Shown in pieces: positions 35,613-48,275 of a DNA stretch of 64,000 bases (position 1 is its first letter; every line of letters starts with the position of its first letter). The notes beneath the pieces are model-generated. The model saw nothing but the letters and a program-made list of their open reading frames with translations, had not been told where the DNA came from and ran no database searches. The stretch comes from Bacillus sp. X1(2014) (GTDB taxonomy: Bacteria > Bacillota > Bacilli > Bacillales_B > DSM-18226): positions 62,001 to 126,000 of the forward strand of contig NZ_VEED01000014.1 in the NCBI RefSeq assembly GCF_007678255.1. The letters run 5' to 3'. A program made the translations under genes and the position numbers.

Positions 35613-36260
35613 GTGTTTAAATTGAAAAAATTAGTCATCATCTTGGGATTATGTACGGTAACGGCTTTAACAGGCTGTACTAAGGATATGAGCAACCGAG
35701 ATGTCTATGAAGAAAGCGGTAATACCATTAATGTCAACAATAAAAGGCATGACCTCTACAATGAAGGAGCAAGCCGTGGGATGCGTAATGTGAGTAACAA
35801 TTACGGCTTCGTACGTCATCAAAAAAGTCCGCTAATGAACGATAATATGGCTAATGACCATTATTCTGCATTAGACCGTGAACAGGCGGCCAATATTATT
35901 AGTAAATTAAGTACAGATATTCCCAATGTACATGATGTATCCACACTTGTTACTGACCAAGAAGTGTTAATTGCTTATAGTACCGATTCAAAAGACCGCA
36001 ATTTGACTGCTGATCAAGTGAAAAAATCAGCAATGTCCGTCGTTCCAAGGTATTACCATGTCTATGTTACTGACAATAAAGTGTTAAGAAGAGACGTAGA
36101 AAATTTGGCAAACGTTGATTCCACAAGCCGAAATGCCCGTAATTTGGTCAATGGGCTAATTACACAGATGAAAAAATCACCACAAGGGCAGCGGATAAAT
36201 GCAAGTGAGGACGAAAATGGGCGAACTGCGGACGACAATATGGGCAGGGACAATCGATAA
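35613..36260 (+). CDS. yutC: YhcN/YlaJ-family sporulation lipoprotein (YutC)
   Basis: A 215-residue lipoprotein with lipobox ALTGC (Cys19). Start is TTG behind GGAGGTG. An Asn-rich linker (about 30-85) leads to a domain with REQAANIISKLSTDIPNVHDVSTLVTDQEVLIAY, typical of YhcN/YlaJ lipoproteins that are made in the forespore and affect germination or outgrowth. A polar Asp/Arg/Asn tail ends the protein. Read alone, convergent with lipA. Confidence 0.87.
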   Translation: MFKLKKLVIILGLCTVTALTGCTKDMSNRDVYEESGNTINVNNKRHDLYNEGASRGMRNVSNNYGFVRHQKSPLMNDNMANDHYSALDREQAANIISKLSTDIPNVHDVSTLVTDQEVLIAYSTDSKDRNLTADQVKKSAMSVVPRYYHVYVTDNKVLRRDVENLANVDSTSRNARNLVNGLITQMKKSPQGQRINASEDENGRTADDNMGRDNR

Positions 36261-36262
36261 AA

Positions 36263-36298
36263 GAAGAGTTCAGTCAACTTGACTGAACTCTTTGTTTT
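36263..36298. terminator. Bidirectional yutC/lipA terminator
   Basis: AGAGTTCAGTC pairs with GACTGAACTCT around AACTT; the lipA stop codon follows directly. Confidence 0.85.
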
Positions 36299-37214
36299 AG
36301 GCTTCTTGAGCTTTTTCTTCCCCAAGCATTTGCTTGTGTTTCGCTGCTGCGTTCACTTGCTCGTCAGCATGATAGGAGGACCGAACTAGCGGACCTGCTT
36401 CACAATGACTAAAGCCTTTGCTTAATGCAATTTGCTGTAATTCTTTAAATTCATCTGGGCTATAATATTTTTCAACCTTAAGATGACTTTTTGTCGGCTG
36501 TAGATATTGACCAATAGTCATAATATCGACATGATTTGCTCTTAAATCATCCATCACTTCAAGTATTTCTTCCTTTGTTTCACCAAGTCCAACCATTAAG
36601 CTCGATTTTGTTGGAATATTCGGCTGCATTTCTTTAGCACGACGGAGGAATTCAAGGGAACGATCGTATTTCGCCCTAGCTCTTACTCTAGGGGTCATCC
36701 GTTTAACCGTCTCAATGTTGTGATTTAAGATATCAGGTTTTGCATCCATTAACAGACGTAAATTTTCTTCTTTCCCGCCCATATCAGATGGAAGCACTTC
36801 AATGCTTGTAAATGGATTTTTGCGGCGAATAGCGCGGACTGTTTCGGCAAAAACAGCTGCTCCGCCATCTCTAAGATCATCACGAGCTACTGCGGTGACC
36901 ACGACGTGTTTTAAGTTCATCAATTGAACGGAGTCCGCCACTCTTTCAGGTTCTTGCCAATCCAACTCTGTTGGCAATCCAGTTTTAACTGCACAGAAAC
37001 GGCATGCGCGTGTACATGTATCACCAAGGATCATGAAAGTAGCCGTACGTCTTTCTGCCCAGCATTCATGAATATTAGGGCAGCGTGCTTCTTCACAAAC
37101 CGTATGAAGGTTTTTTTCACGCATCATTTTCTTCAAGCCCGTATAGGACTCATTTGTGTTAAGTTTTATTTTTAACCAATCCGGTTTTCGTAAAATATCT
37201 TCTTTCTTACTCAT
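36297..37214 (-). CDS. lipA: Lipoyl synthase
   Basis: A 305-residue radical-SAM enzyme that inserts two sulfurs into octanoyl groups to give lipoate. Both cluster motifs are complete: auxiliary cluster Cys40, Cys45, Cys51 and radical-SAM cluster CX3CX2C at Cys67, Cys71, Cys74. The C-terminal RSSYHAD motif holds the serine ligand. AAGGGGTG precedes the ATG. It depends on Fe-S assembly (suf operon 6 kb away) and serves enzymes such as GcvH, also in this window. Confidence 0.97.
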   Translation of the reverse strand: MSKKEDILRKPDWLKIKLNTNESYTGLKKMMREKNLHTVCEEARCPNIHECWAERRTATFMILGDTCTRACRFCAVKTGLPTELDWQEPERVADSVQLMNLKHVVVTAVARDDLRDGGAAVFAETVRAIRRKNPFTSIEVLPSDMGGKEENLRLLMDAKPDILNHNIETVKRMTPRVRARAKYDRSLEFLRRAKEMQPNIPTKSSLMVGLGETKEEILEVMDDLRANHVDIMTIGQYLQPTKSHLKVEKYYSPDEFKELQQIALSKGFSHCEAGPLVRSSYHADEQVNAAAKHKQMLGEEKAQEA

Positions 37215-37375
37215 TAATTGCTACACCCCTTGAAGCTAGAAATGGATCCTCATTGTCACTTTAACATACTAAAAAAATATCGACAAGCATATCGGGTTAA
37301 TTATTATGATGAACTGTTCCATCGGCAAAAAATATTGTTTACCATTTATTAACCATAATGAAATGGTTTATAAAA

Positions 37376-37384
37376 CATAAACTA
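37376..37384 (+). promoter_or_regulatory. Possible sigma-K -10 box of lytH
   Basis: CATAAACTA fits CATAnnnTA, the sigma-K/sigma-E type -10, 31 nt before the lytH start. lytH of B. subtilis is a sigma-K gene. I see no clear -35 AC at the right distance, so this is weak. Confidence 0.35.
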
Positions 37385-37415
37385 ACCTTGTACATTAATT
37401 GGAAGGAGGATTCTT

Positions 37416-38414
37416 GTGCGGGTAGTTCTATTATTGGGAACTTTTCTTTTATTCTTTAGCACTTCATTGGCTGTTACGGACGTTAGTGCCGCTGCAAATG
37501 AACCGAATCCATACCAAGAACGAATGAAGCTGTATAAGAAGGTGGAAACCGTTACACAAATTCCTTGGTACTATTTAGCGGCCATTGATCAATACGAAAG
37601 AAGCATCCGCCAGGTCCGCAGAGACTTACCTAAACCAGATAGTGTGATCGGCATCTATTTTCGCCCGGAAGAGTGGTCTGGATTAACCAATCCAAATCCT
37701 ATGGAAGAAAACCCAGCCACGATTCAATTTTTTGATGGAAAAGGAGTAGATGGGGATGGGGATGGGAAAGCAAGTGCTAAAAATGATGAGGATGTCCTCT
37801 ATGCGTTTGCAAAATATCTCCTATCATACGGTGTCGATCATGATAATATAAAAATCGGCTTATGGAATTATTATCATCGTGATAAAACGGTTAGTATCAT
37901 TGCTGGAAAAGCAAAAATATATCGGCATTTCGGTCGGATTGACTTAGATACTCAAGTATTTCCTGTCCCAATTCGCAGTAATCACAGTTACCGAAGCACG
38001 TGGGGGTCTGCCCGCGGCTGGGGCGGCCGCAGGATACACGAGGGTACTGATATCTTTGCTGGTTACGGCGTTCCTGTTCGAGCAACGAACTATGGGATTG
38101 TTGAAATGAAAGGCTGGAATAAGTTTGGCGGCTGGAGAATCGGTATTCGCGATATTAATAATACCTATCATTATTTCGCCCATTTAAGTGGTTTTGCTAA
38201 GGATTTAAAAATCGGTCAAGTGGTTGAGCCAGGAATGCTAATTGGCGGTGTAGGAAGTTCTGGTTATGGCCCTCCTGGAACCTCAGGAAAATTCCCTCCC
38301 CATTTACATTACGGGATGTACAAAGACAACGGTGTCACCGAATGGTCTTTTGATCCTTATCCGCATTTAGCAAAATGGAAGCGGATGGAACGGATGAATG
38401 CACGCAAAAAATAG
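37416..38414 (+). CDS. lytH: Spore cortex L-Ala-D-Glu peptidase LytH (M23)
   Basis: A secreted protein of 332 residues with a signal peptide (about 1-27). The N-terminal half has a helical lytic-transglycosylase-like segment (WYYLAAIDQYERS). The C-terminal M23 domain has the zinc residues HEGTDIF (H...D), HYFAH and PPHLHYG. B. subtilis LytH trims cortex peptides to single L-alanine residues in the mother cell. Start is GTG behind GGAAGGAGG. Length is close to B. subtilis LytH (326). Confidence 0.93.
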   Translation: MRVVLLLGTFLLFFSTSLAVTDVSAAANEPNPYQERMKLYKKVETVTQIPWYYLAAIDQYERSIRQVRRDLPKPDSVIGIYFRPEEWSGLTNPNPMEENPATIQFFDGKGVDGDGDGKASAKNDEDVLYAFAKYLLSYGVDHDNIKIGLWNYYHRDKTVSIIAGKAKIYRHFGRIDLDTQVFPVPIRSNHSYRSTWGSARGWGGRRIHEGTDIFAGYGVPVRATNYGIVEMKGWNKFGGWRIGIRDINNTYHYFAHLSGFAKDLKIGQVVEPGMLIGGVGSSGYGPPGTSGKFPPHLHYGMYKDNGVTEWSFDPYPHLAKWKRMERMNARKK

Positions 38415-38443
38415 GACTTTCCACTGTGGAACGTCCTATTTCT
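38407..38443. terminator. Bidirectional lytH/yunB terminator
   Basis: AAATAGGAC-TTCCA pairs with TGGAA-GTCCTATTT; overlaps the lytH stop. Confidence 0.82.
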
Positions 38444-39227
38444 TCGTGTCTGATTTCTTCGTGTCTGTCTGTTTATCAGGAAGTTGAATCGATGGGGTTA
38501 TCCCGCTGCCGCCATTATAGAATTGCGGAACATCTCCTTGGATGAGCGAACCATCAACAGGGATACTTTGTGTCAGTTTGGTGATTTTCGTAGCAAACGG
38601 TGTAATGATTTGGACAGATACTTCGATATGTATCGAAACATCAACCCAGGTATTATTAATCCCTACTTCTTTCGTTTCAATTTTTACATCTGGCTCCACT
38701 TCACCAATGGCATGAAACTTGACTGGAATTTTCGGTCCTATATTTCCTAATAATGAAATATTGGTTGCTTGACCGAGCGGGACGTACCACATAATCCCGT
38801 CTTCCTTATTCGAATTTTGCGTTTCTATTTCTACATCAGTTAACTGCTCCAGTGAGGAAAGATCGCCTTTTTTGGCTGCTTTCAAGTTCTTTTGAATTTG
38901 TGCAGTTGTTTCCGCTAAAACCCGGTTTATATAAACGGTATTAAGTTTGACGTTTGACGCCTTTCCATTTTCACTTGGCAGAATTACAATGACTTCATTG
39001 TCTTCCCCAGTATCAGTTGTCCGTTTTGTGATCGCCTTATTTATGACCAATGATGCAATATTTCGGGTTTCAGAGGTAGCAATTCTCATCAAGGTAGGTT
39101 CAATCCCCTTATTTACAAGCCATAATCCAGTCGCGGTAGAGAATAGAAAAAAGACAAACGTCAATAGCATGACATAACGGAAAGGCAGCGGTCCCTTTTT
39201 AGGCCGCCGTCTGCGAAACTTCGCCAA
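38436..39227 (-). CDS. yunB: Sporulation protein YunB
   Basis: A 263-residue bitopic protein with a basic N-terminus (RRRRPKK), one transmembrane helix (about 17-37) and a large extracytoplasmic beta-rich domain. The polypeptide contains VWYVPLG-like and MWYVPLGQATNISLLGNIGPKIPVKFHAIGEVEPD, which I recall from YunB. YunB is a mother-cell protein made under sigma-E. The TTG at 39227 follows AAGGGGTG by six nucleotides and is chosen over the GTG at 39236. The tail is rich in Asp, Thr and Lys (TDTKKSDTKK) and encoded by a short direct repeat. Confidence 0.87.
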   Translation of the reverse strand: MAKFRRRRPKKGPLPFRYVMLLTFVFFLFSTATGLWLVNKGIEPTLMRIATSETRNIASLVINKAITKRTTDTGEDNEVIVILPSENGKASNVKLNTVYINRVLAETTAQIQKNLKAAKKGDLSSLEQLTDVEIETQNSNKEDGIMWYVPLGQATNISLLGNIGPKIPVKFHAIGEVEPDVKIETKEVGINNTWVDVSIHIEVSVQIITPFATKITKLTQSIPVDGSLIQGDVPQFYNGGSGITPSIQLPDKQTDTKKSDTKK

Positions 39228-39313
39228 GAAAATCACCCCTTCAAGCTATATGTATGCTTTAAAAAGAGGAACTAGCCTAAAAAAGTGGCTAAAATATTGG
39301 GTAATGGTTATCA

Positions 39314-39347
39314 ATAAAAAAGCTTGCTGTTTCTAGCAAGCTTTTTA
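39314..39347 (-). terminator. yunC terminator
   Basis: AAAAAGCTTGCT pairs with AGCAAGCTTTTT around a 6-nt loop. Confidence 0.85.
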
Positions 39348-39647
39348 GATCATTTTTAATAATGCGTCTCTGCCAATCATGCCAGGATGAATCCCTAATT
39401 CCTCTGCCTCAGCAGTAACAGACTCTAACGGGGCATTCAGAAGCTGTTCAATGGTCCTTACTCCGACGGCACGGCCGGCAATTATTTTGCGGTCCTTTAG
39501 CTTTTCATTTAACAAACCTACGTCTAAGGCACCGCACATGATATACCCTTTATCATTTGAGACCGATAGCAAGGTTGTTTTCGGAAGTAACACTGAAACA
39601 CCGATAAACATATGTCCATTTATATTAATGGGTAAAAGATCAACCAC
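39345..39647 (-). CDS. yunC: YunC-like DUF1805 protein
   Basis: A 100-residue protein of the DUF1805 family. Recognisable strands are GHMFIGVSVLLPKTTLLSVSN and GYIMCGALDVGLLNEKL, followed by a GRAVGVRTIEQLLNAPL helix. A crystal fold is known for the family but no reaction is. Short spacing (65 nt) from yunD upstream suggests cotranscription. It is followed by a terminator. Confidence 0.85.
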   Translation of the reverse strand: MVDLLPININGHMFIGVSVLLPKTTLLSVSNDKGYIMCGALDVGLLNEKLKDRKIIAGRAVGVRTIEQLLNAPLESVTAEAEELGIHPGMIGRDALLKMI

Positions 39648-39712
39648 AGATTCCCCACACTCCTTTCCTCCCTATCACATTATGATTAGAAAGGAAAAAG
39701 CGTGTTTAGGGG

Positions 39713-41065
39713 CTATGATTGCCTTTGTAATTTCCACTTTAAGATATCGCGAAGAAATTCCGGTAAGAAGTATTTCTTTTCCTTATGTGGCAGTATCTCT
39801 TTGAAAAAGTGACCAAATGTGAACATATCCGGAAGAGCCAAACTATATTTGCGTTCATAATCCAAATGCATTCCATTTACGAGGATGATTTCATCCTGGA
39901 AGCTAATTTGGTCGTAGACAAATACCCCTAATAGAGTCCCTCTAAATCCAAGACCTTTAATGTGTTTATGGACTAACTCTTCATTTTTTGATTCCCACAA
40001 TACCTTTTCTAATTCAAGACCGGTCAGTTTCACTACACATGGATTTATCGGATGCGGGCAGATCTTTAGCAAATCGTATACTGTTACATCATCCTCTAAA
40101 GAACCTAAGAGGAGTCCCGCATTAATCATCGCACAATCGGTTTGACACCATTCCCTTAAAGCCCCGCTGAGCATTCGAGAAAATTCCGTTTCCTTAAACA
40201 GGTCGGTTTTAAGTGGTGTTTTTAAGGTAGTTACTTTTTGATTTAATAAGGCTTTTCCTTTTGAAAAATACGCGTCTATTAGTTCCTGCTCATTGTGAGC
40301 CATCGGTAGTTCTTTCGTGTCAAATAGAATGGCTTCTTTACTTGTAATCGATTTTTGTTCGTTTACACCTAGTGTGATGTGACCAACAAATTGTCCATAC
40401 TTTCCAGCCGCGCCAAGGAGGGTATTACCTACGAATTTTCCTTTTTCAAGAAAGTGGTGTGTGTGTGAGCCTAAGATGACATTAATATCAGGAAATTCTG
40501 CTGCAATCGATTCATCCTCATTCAGGCCGAGATGGGAAAGTAAAATGATGATATCCGATTCGGCTTTTAATGGATCCAGCCATTTCTTTAGCTCATTGAT
40601 CGGTTCAGTTACCTTCCAGCCTAATAATCCATAGAGATGGGCAAAGTGGGCGGTTAAACCGATGACACCCACCCTCGTTCCCTTTTTCGTCTGATATACC
40701 TTATATGGCTTTACCCAGGTAGGATATCCTTCGTTGGGCTGATAAAGATTTGCTACTAATACATCAAAGTGTGCATGTTCATAAAGCGTATTTAAGTCGT
40801 CATAGGGAAGGTTAACTCCTTCATTGTTGCCGATTGTTACCGCTGTATACTGGCTTTCATTTAAAAGGTCGATGTTTCCTTTTCCCTTGGTAGCCTCGGT
40901 GAAGGGATGCCAGCGGTCAATAAAATCGCCAATGTCAAAGAGAAACACATCCTCATTTTTTTGTTGATGGTTTTCATGTTTATCAGCCAGGAACTGCTTT
41001 ATACGCGGCCAATTTTCTATGTGACTGTGGACATCATTTGTATGATAAATATGTATGGTTTCCAT
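39713..41065 (-). CDS. yunD: 5'-nucleotidase/2',3'-cyclic phosphodiesterase-like protein (YunD)
   Basis: A 450-residue metallophosphoesterase plus 5'-nucleotidase C-terminal domain. Metal motifs: HTNDVHSH near residue 6, GDFIDRW near 46, GNNEG near 78 (GNHE in most relatives, here Asn for His) and GSHTHH near 200. There is no signal peptide, so it is cytoplasmic, unlike UshA. The ATG at 41065 replaces the TTG five codons upstream. The gap to yunE upstream is 7 nt, so they form an operon with yunC. Confidence 0.88.
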   Translation of the reverse strand: METIHIYHTNDVHSHIENWPRIKQFLADKHENHQQKNEDVFLFDIGDFIDRWHPFTEATKGKGNIDLLNESQYTAVTIGNNEGVNLPYDDLNTLYEHAHFDVLVANLYQPNEGYPTWVKPYKVYQTKKGTRVGVIGLTAHFAHLYGLLGWKVTEPINELKKWLDPLKAESDIIILLSHLGLNEDESIAAEFPDINVILGSHTHHFLEKGKFVGNTLLGAAGKYGQFVGHITLGVNEQKSITSKEAILFDTKELPMAHNEQELIDAYFSKGKALLNQKVTTLKTPLKTDLFKETEFSRMLSGALREWCQTDCAMINAGLLLGSLEDDVTVYDLLKICPHPINPCVVKLTGLELEKVLWESKNEELVHKHIKGLGFRGTLLGVFVYDQISFQDEIILVNGMHLDYERKYSLALPDMFTFGHFFKEILPHKEKKYFLPEFLRDILKWKLQRQS

Positions 41066-41072
41066 TCTGTAC

Positions 41073-41894
41073 CTACCCAAAAATTCCTTGATAAATTAAA
41101 CGAATCCCAACAACGATGAGAATCGTCCGTAACATTAAGACTATCGTTTTACTCTTAAGCTTTGTGTTTAAATAAACACCTATTTGAGCCCCGATCCATG
41201 CCCCTGGAACTAATGCCAGGGAGTACATCCAGTCAACATTTCCTAAGGTAATGTGCGTAATCGAGCTCAGTAATGAGGTTGGTAAAATCATAAACATCGA
41301 TGTTGCCGTAGCTACATGAGGCGGAAAAAAGAAAATCAAAATCATCGTTGGAACCAATAAGGAGCCGCCACCTACCCCGAAAATCCCTGATATAAACCCC
41401 ACAACAAAGGCAATCAGAACGGCGATAACTGGATTATATCCATATTCTGAGGTATTACCTCGATTATCGGTAAACGTGCGGACGATTCCCCTGTCCTTCT
41501 TATATGGCAATGGTTTTAATTTGTCCTTTAGTAATAAAATAATCGAAACAAAAATAATAAATAGACCGAAAAAGATATTGAAGGTCTTCATATGTAATCC
41601 TTCTGTTACCCACGCGCCCACGATACTTCCGGGACCGCTGCCAATCAGAAAAATCAAGCCGCTTTTATAATCAATGGTCTTGTGTTTCATATACGCTATG
41701 GTGGAAGAAAGTCCTGTAAAAATCATCGTAAAAAGGGAAGTTCCCACCGCGACCTGTGGTGTTATATGCCCAAAGGCTGACAGTGTTGATAAATAAAGTA
41801 ATGAGGGAACAATTACAATCCCGCCGCCTAAACCAATGAGCGAACCTAATGAGCTTCCGAGTATACCGATAATTACGATTAAGATCCATTCCAT
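41073..41894 (-). CDS. yunE: TauE/SafE-family membrane transporter (YunE)
   Basis: A 273-residue protein with about eight hydrophobic segments and the duplicated glycine motif of the family: GSLIGLGGGIVIVPSLL in the first half and GFISGIFGVGGGSLLVPTMI in the second. TauE/SafE proteins move anions such as sulfite, sulfoacetate or other organosulfur compounds; the substrate here is unknown. It precedes yunD with 7 nt between them. Confidence 0.87.
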   Translation of the reverse strand: MEWILIVIIGILGSSLGSLIGLGGGIVIVPSLLYLSTLSAFGHITPQVAVGTSLFTMIFTGLSSTIAYMKHKTIDYKSGLIFLIGSGPGSIVGAWVTEGLHMKTFNIFFGLFIIFVSIILLLKDKLKPLPYKKDRGIVRTFTDNRGNTSEYGYNPVIAVLIAFVVGFISGIFGVGGGSLLVPTMILIFFFPPHVATATSMFMILPTSLLSSITHITLGNVDWMYSLALVPGAWIGAQIGVYLNTKLKSKTIVLMLRTILIVVGIRLIYQGIFG

Positions 41895-41915
41895 GTTATT
41901 TCTTCTCCTAACTTT

Positions 41916-42761
41916 TTATAGTAAATCCAACTGGCGTGGAGCGAGCCCCTTGTATACGAGCTGCAAAAGATTGATCATCTCCTTTGCATTATCAGCTGCA
42001 TCTCCGCCAGAATTGTTGTTAAAAAGGAGATAGATATCTTTCGAGTCTTTGGCTAATTCTTGAATGGAGTTTGCCCATTCTTCTAACTCTTGTTGGTTAT
42101 AGCGGTATAGATACCGAACCTCGCGCCAATCCACTCCCACTCGTTTTTGCCAGCCATGAAGATTACGGCCATGAAAACGGACGAGGACCTTCTCAGGGGT
42201 GGTAGACTGCAATACCGTTGGGATGGACCCTTCTCCTGATTGTGGTTCATCGCAAATGCTATGTATCCATTTTCGTTCCGTCATAAACTCGATGGTTTTT
42301 TGACAATATTGGGGGGCAAACCAGGATTGGTGTCTGAATTCTAATGCAGATGGGATATCCCCCATTTCCTGCTTGCACCATCTTAGGTATTGGACATTTT
42401 CTCTCGTACACGTAAACCAGGGTGGAAATTGAAAGAGGGTCATGGCTAATTTATTGGTTTCTATGTATGGCTCGAGTGATTCTTTGAAATCTCTAAACAT
42501 CGCTTGTTTATTTTCAAACGGAATTTCTCCGCGCATATGTCCGGTCATTCCTTGGTAGGCTTTGACGATAAACTGGAAGCCAGCCGGTGTTTCATTGACC
42601 CACTTTTCCGCATTTCTTTTCGGCTGAATCGCATAAAAGGCCGAATCTACTTCAACAATCGGAAAATGGCCTGCATAGGCTTTTAGCTTGTCCCGTGAGG
42701 ATATCTGACCTGGATATAAGCTATCATGATCGCCCCAGCCCGTTACGCCGATATAGATCAA
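41916..42761 (-). CDS. yunF: DUF72 protein (YunF)
   Basis: A 281-residue TIM-barrel-like DUF72 protein. Typical pieces are IGVTGWGDH at the N-terminus, FPIVEVDSAFYAIQ, WVNETPAGFQFIVKAY and LEFRHQSWF. Function is unknown. GGAGGTGAG lies about 5 nt before a TTG at 42761, giving MIYIGVTGWGDH, the usual family start; the frame's upstream TTG overlaps the ribosome site itself. It is the first gene of the yunFEDC run on the minus strand. Confidence 0.87.
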   Translation of the reverse strand: MIYIGVTGWGDHDSLYPGQISSRDKLKAYAGHFPIVEVDSAFYAIQPKRNAEKWVNETPAGFQFIVKAYQGMTGHMRGEIPFENKQAMFRDFKESLEPYIETNKLAMTLFQFPPWFTCTRENVQYLRWCKQEMGDIPSALEFRHQSWFAPQYCQKTIEFMTERKWIHSICDEPQSGEGSIPTVLQSTTPEKVLVRFHGRNLHGWQKRVGVDWREVRYLYRYNQQELEEWANSIQELAKDSKDIYLLFNNNSGGDAADNAKEMINLLQLVYKGLAPRQLDLL

Positions 42762-42833
42762 AAAACTCACCTCCAACTATTAATAATAGCATAACCATTT
42801 TTGGATGGTGGTAATTTTTGAAAAGGAGGTTGT

Positions 42834-42982
42834 CGCCAGTTTTTGGGGGTTATCTGCCAGTATTTTGAGCTTTCGCCAGTAATGCGGAGCTATCCGCCAG
42901 TAAAGTCTCGCTAACCGCCAGTTATGTGTCTATTGAGAGTAAATTTACCTTATCAGAGAGTAACCCAATCCCATCCGAAAGA
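42834..42982. repeat. Degenerate 21-nt periodic repeat
   Basis: A (C/T)GCCAGT(A/T)A-type motif recurs at 42834, 42855, 42874, 42895 and 42916, and a diverged GAGAGTAA at 42935 and 42956, then GAAAGAAA at 42977. Spacing is 19-21 nt, mostly 21. The unit is not a stable hairpin and frame shifts break any reading frame. It lies between yunF and the sufB terminator. Confidence 0.75.
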
Positions 42983-42997
42983 AACCCCAATCACCAG

Positions 42998-43040
42998 CAC
43001 AAAAAACCCGCCTGCCATCCTCGGCAAGCGGGTTTTTAAT
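42998..43040 (-). terminator. suf operon terminator
   Basis: AAAAACCCGC-GCC pairs with GGC-GCGGGTTTTT; T-run on the minus strand. Confidence 0.88.
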
Positions 43041-43048
43041 TAAAACTA

Positions 43049-44446
43049 TTAACCAATTGAGCCTTCCATCTCGAACTTGATAAGACGGTTCATTTCAACG
43101 GCATATTCCATTGGTAATTCTTTTGTAAACGGCTCGATAAAGCCCATAACGATCATTTCAGTTGCTTCCTGTTCTGAAATACCACGGCTCATCAAGTAGA
43201 AGAGCTGCTCTTCAGAAACCTTAGAAACCTTCGCTTCATGCTCAAGTGAGATGTTATCGTTTAAGATCTCATTATAAGGAATCGTATCTGATGTCGACTT
43301 GTTATCCATGATTAATGTATCACATTCGATATTAGAACGGGCACCGTCAGCCTTACGACCGAAGTGAACGATACCGCGGTATGTTACTTTACCGCCATGC
43401 TTAGAAATGGATTTCGAAACAATTGTTGATGATGTATTAGGTGCTAAATGAATCATTTTTGCACCTGCATCTTGGTGTTGACCTTTACCAGCAATCGCAA
43501 TAGAAAGTGTCATCCCACGTGCGCCTTCACCTTTTAAAATAACGGCTGGATACTTCATCGTTAATTTTGAACCGATGTTACCATCAATCCATTCCATTGT
43601 AGCGTTTGCTTCACAAACCGCACGCTTAGTAACAAGGTTAAAGACGTTGTTCGCCCAGTTCTGGATCGTGGTATAACGGCAGTATGCATCCTTTTTAATC
43701 ACAATCTCAACGACGGCACTGTGCAGGGAGTTGGTTGTATAAACTGGTGCTGTACAACCCTCAACGTAATGCACATGCGCACCTTCATCAACAATGATTA
43801 ACGTACGTTCAAATTGACCCATATTTTCTGAGTTAATGCGGAAATATGCCTGTAACGGCGTATCCACTTTCACACCCGGTGGTACATAGATGAACGAGCC
43901 GCCAGACCAAACAGCCGAGTTAAGGGCTGAGAACTTGTTATCTGTTGGCGGGATAACCTTTGCCCAGTGTTCGCGGAAAATATCTTCATTTTCCCTCAAA
44001 GCAGAATCCGTATCTTTAAAGACGATACCTAGATCTTCAAGTTCTTCCTTCATATTGTGATAAACTACTTCAGATTCATACTGAGCAGATACCCCAGCAA
44101 GGTACTTTTGCTCCGCTTCTGGAATTCCTAGTTTATCGAAAGTAGCCTTGATTTCTTCAGGTACTTCATCCCAAGACTTCTCAGATTTCTCAGATGGTTT
44201 TACATAATAAGTAATTTCATCAAAGTTTAATGCGTTTAGATCGCCGCCCCATTGTGGCATTGGCATTTTGTAAAAATGCTCAAGCGACTTCAAACGGAAG
44301 TCTAACATCCATTGTGGTTCATTCTTCAATTTAGAAATTTCTTCTACAATTTCAGATGTTAAACCACGCTTAGATCGGAATATGGAAACGTCTTTATCGG
44401 CAAAACCATATTTATAATCACCGATTTCCGGCATTTTTTTCGCCAT
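43049..44446 (-). CDS. sufB: Fe-S cluster scaffold SufB
   Basis: A 465-residue cytoplasmic protein of the SufBD family: a beta-helix core with [25 protein letters not shown] (the conserved Cys for sulfur transfer) and the C-terminal SIEHEAK-type and [23 protein letters not shown]. SufB, SufC and SufD form the scaffold that assembles [4Fe-4S] clusters. It is the last gene of sufCDSUB; 55 nt separate it from sufU. Length equals the B. subtilis protein. Confidence 0.97.
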   Translation of the reverse strand: MAKKMPEIGDYKYGFADKDVSIFRSKRGLTSEIVEEISKLKNEPQWMLDFRLKSLEHFYKMPMPQWGGDLNALNFDEITYYVKPSEKSEKSWDEVPEEIKATFDKLGIPEAEQKYLAGVSAQYESEVVYHNMKEELEDLGIVFKDTDSALRENEDIFREHWAKVIPPTDNKFSALNSAVWSGGSFIYVPPGVKVDTPLQAYFRINSENMGQFERTLIIVDEGAHVHYVEGCTAPVYTTNSLHSAVVEIVIKKDAYCRYTTIQNWANNVFNLVTKRAVCEANATMEWIDGNIGSKLTMKYPAVILKGEGARGMTLSIAIAGKGQHQDAGAKMIHLAPNTSSTIVSKSISKHGGKVTYRGIVHFGRKADGARSNIECDTLIMDNKSTSDTIPYNEILNDNISLEHEAKVSKVSEEQLFYLMSRGISEQEATEMIVMGFIEPFTKELPMEYAVEMNRLIKFEMEGSIG

Positions 44447-44501
44447 CGTCGTGTTCCTCCATTTCTTAAACGAATAAGGCCTAAAAATGCCCTATTTCAT
44501 C

Positions 44502-47468
<2,967 letters not shown>

Positions 47469-47489
47469 TGTAATCCTCCTAACCCTCTC

Positions 47490-48275
47490 TTACGCTTCTT
47501 GCCCAACTGTTTCATCTTCAATTCCAAGTTCTTGTTTGATCCAGTCATATCCTTCAGCTTCTAAGCGTTGTGCTAGTTCAGGTCCGCCTGATTTTACAAC
47601 ACGGCCCTGCATCATTACATGCACATGGTCTGGAGTGATATAGTTTAAAAGTCGTTGATAGTGTGTAATCACTAAGCATCCGAAATCTTCGCCGCGCATT
47701 TCATTGATTCCTTTTGAGACTACCTTCAGAGCATCAATATCTAGCCCGGAGTCAATTTCATCTAAGATCGCGATTTTTGGTTCTAACATCATTAATTGCA
47801 AGATTTCGTTACGTTTTTTCTCACCGCCGGAGAAGCCTTCGTTTAAATACCGTTGTGCCATATCAAGGTCCATTTCAAGGAATTCCATTTGCTTATCCAT
47901 TTTACGGATAAACTTCATTAATGAAATTTCATTTCCTTCACCTAGGCGGCTATTTAGTGCTGAACGTAAAAAATCGGCATTTGTTACGCCGTTAATTTCA
48001 CTTGGATATTGCATTGCTAGGAATAGTCCAGCTCGCGCGCGCTCATCCACTTCCATTTCAAGGACATTTTGTCCATCTAGAGTAATAGATCCGCTTGTTA
48101 CTTCGTATTTTGGATGACCCATAATGGCAGAAGATAAAGTGGATTTACCTGTTCCATTTGGTCCCATGATTGCGTGGATTTCTCCACCCTTTATTTCAAG
48201 GTTGACACCTTTTAAAATTTCTTTCCCATCAATTGCTACATGTAAATCTTTGATCGTTAACGTTGATCCAGCCAT
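47490..48275 (-). CDS. sufC: SufC ATPase
   Basis: A 261-residue ABC-type ATPase that drives the SufBCD scaffold. Walker A GPNGTGKST at residues 38-46, a signature loop GFSGGEKKR near 150 and Walker B AILDEIDSGLD near 172, followed by the H-loop LVITHYQR. GGAGGTATAG precedes the ATG at 48275; the 11-codon extension lacks a site. First gene of sufCDSUB. Confidence 0.96.
   Translation of the reverse strand: MAGSTLTIKDLHVAIDGKEILKGVNLEIKGGEIHAIMGPNGTGKSTLSSAIMGHPKYEVTSGSITLDGQNVLEMEVDERARAGLFLAMQYPSEINGVTNADFLRSALNSRLGEGNEISLMKFIRKMDKQMEFLEMDLDMAQRYLNEGFSGGEKKRNEILQLMMLEPKIAILDEIDSGLDIDALKVVSKGINEMRGEDFGCLVITHYQRLLNYITPDHVHVMMQGRVVKSGGPELAQRLEAEGYDWIKQELGIEDETVGQEA

Noticed and set aside
42834..42982. 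CRISPR or coding repeat at the 21-nt periodic region.
   Set aside because: Units are short, degenerate, lack spacers, and length changes of 1-2 nt break any reading frame.
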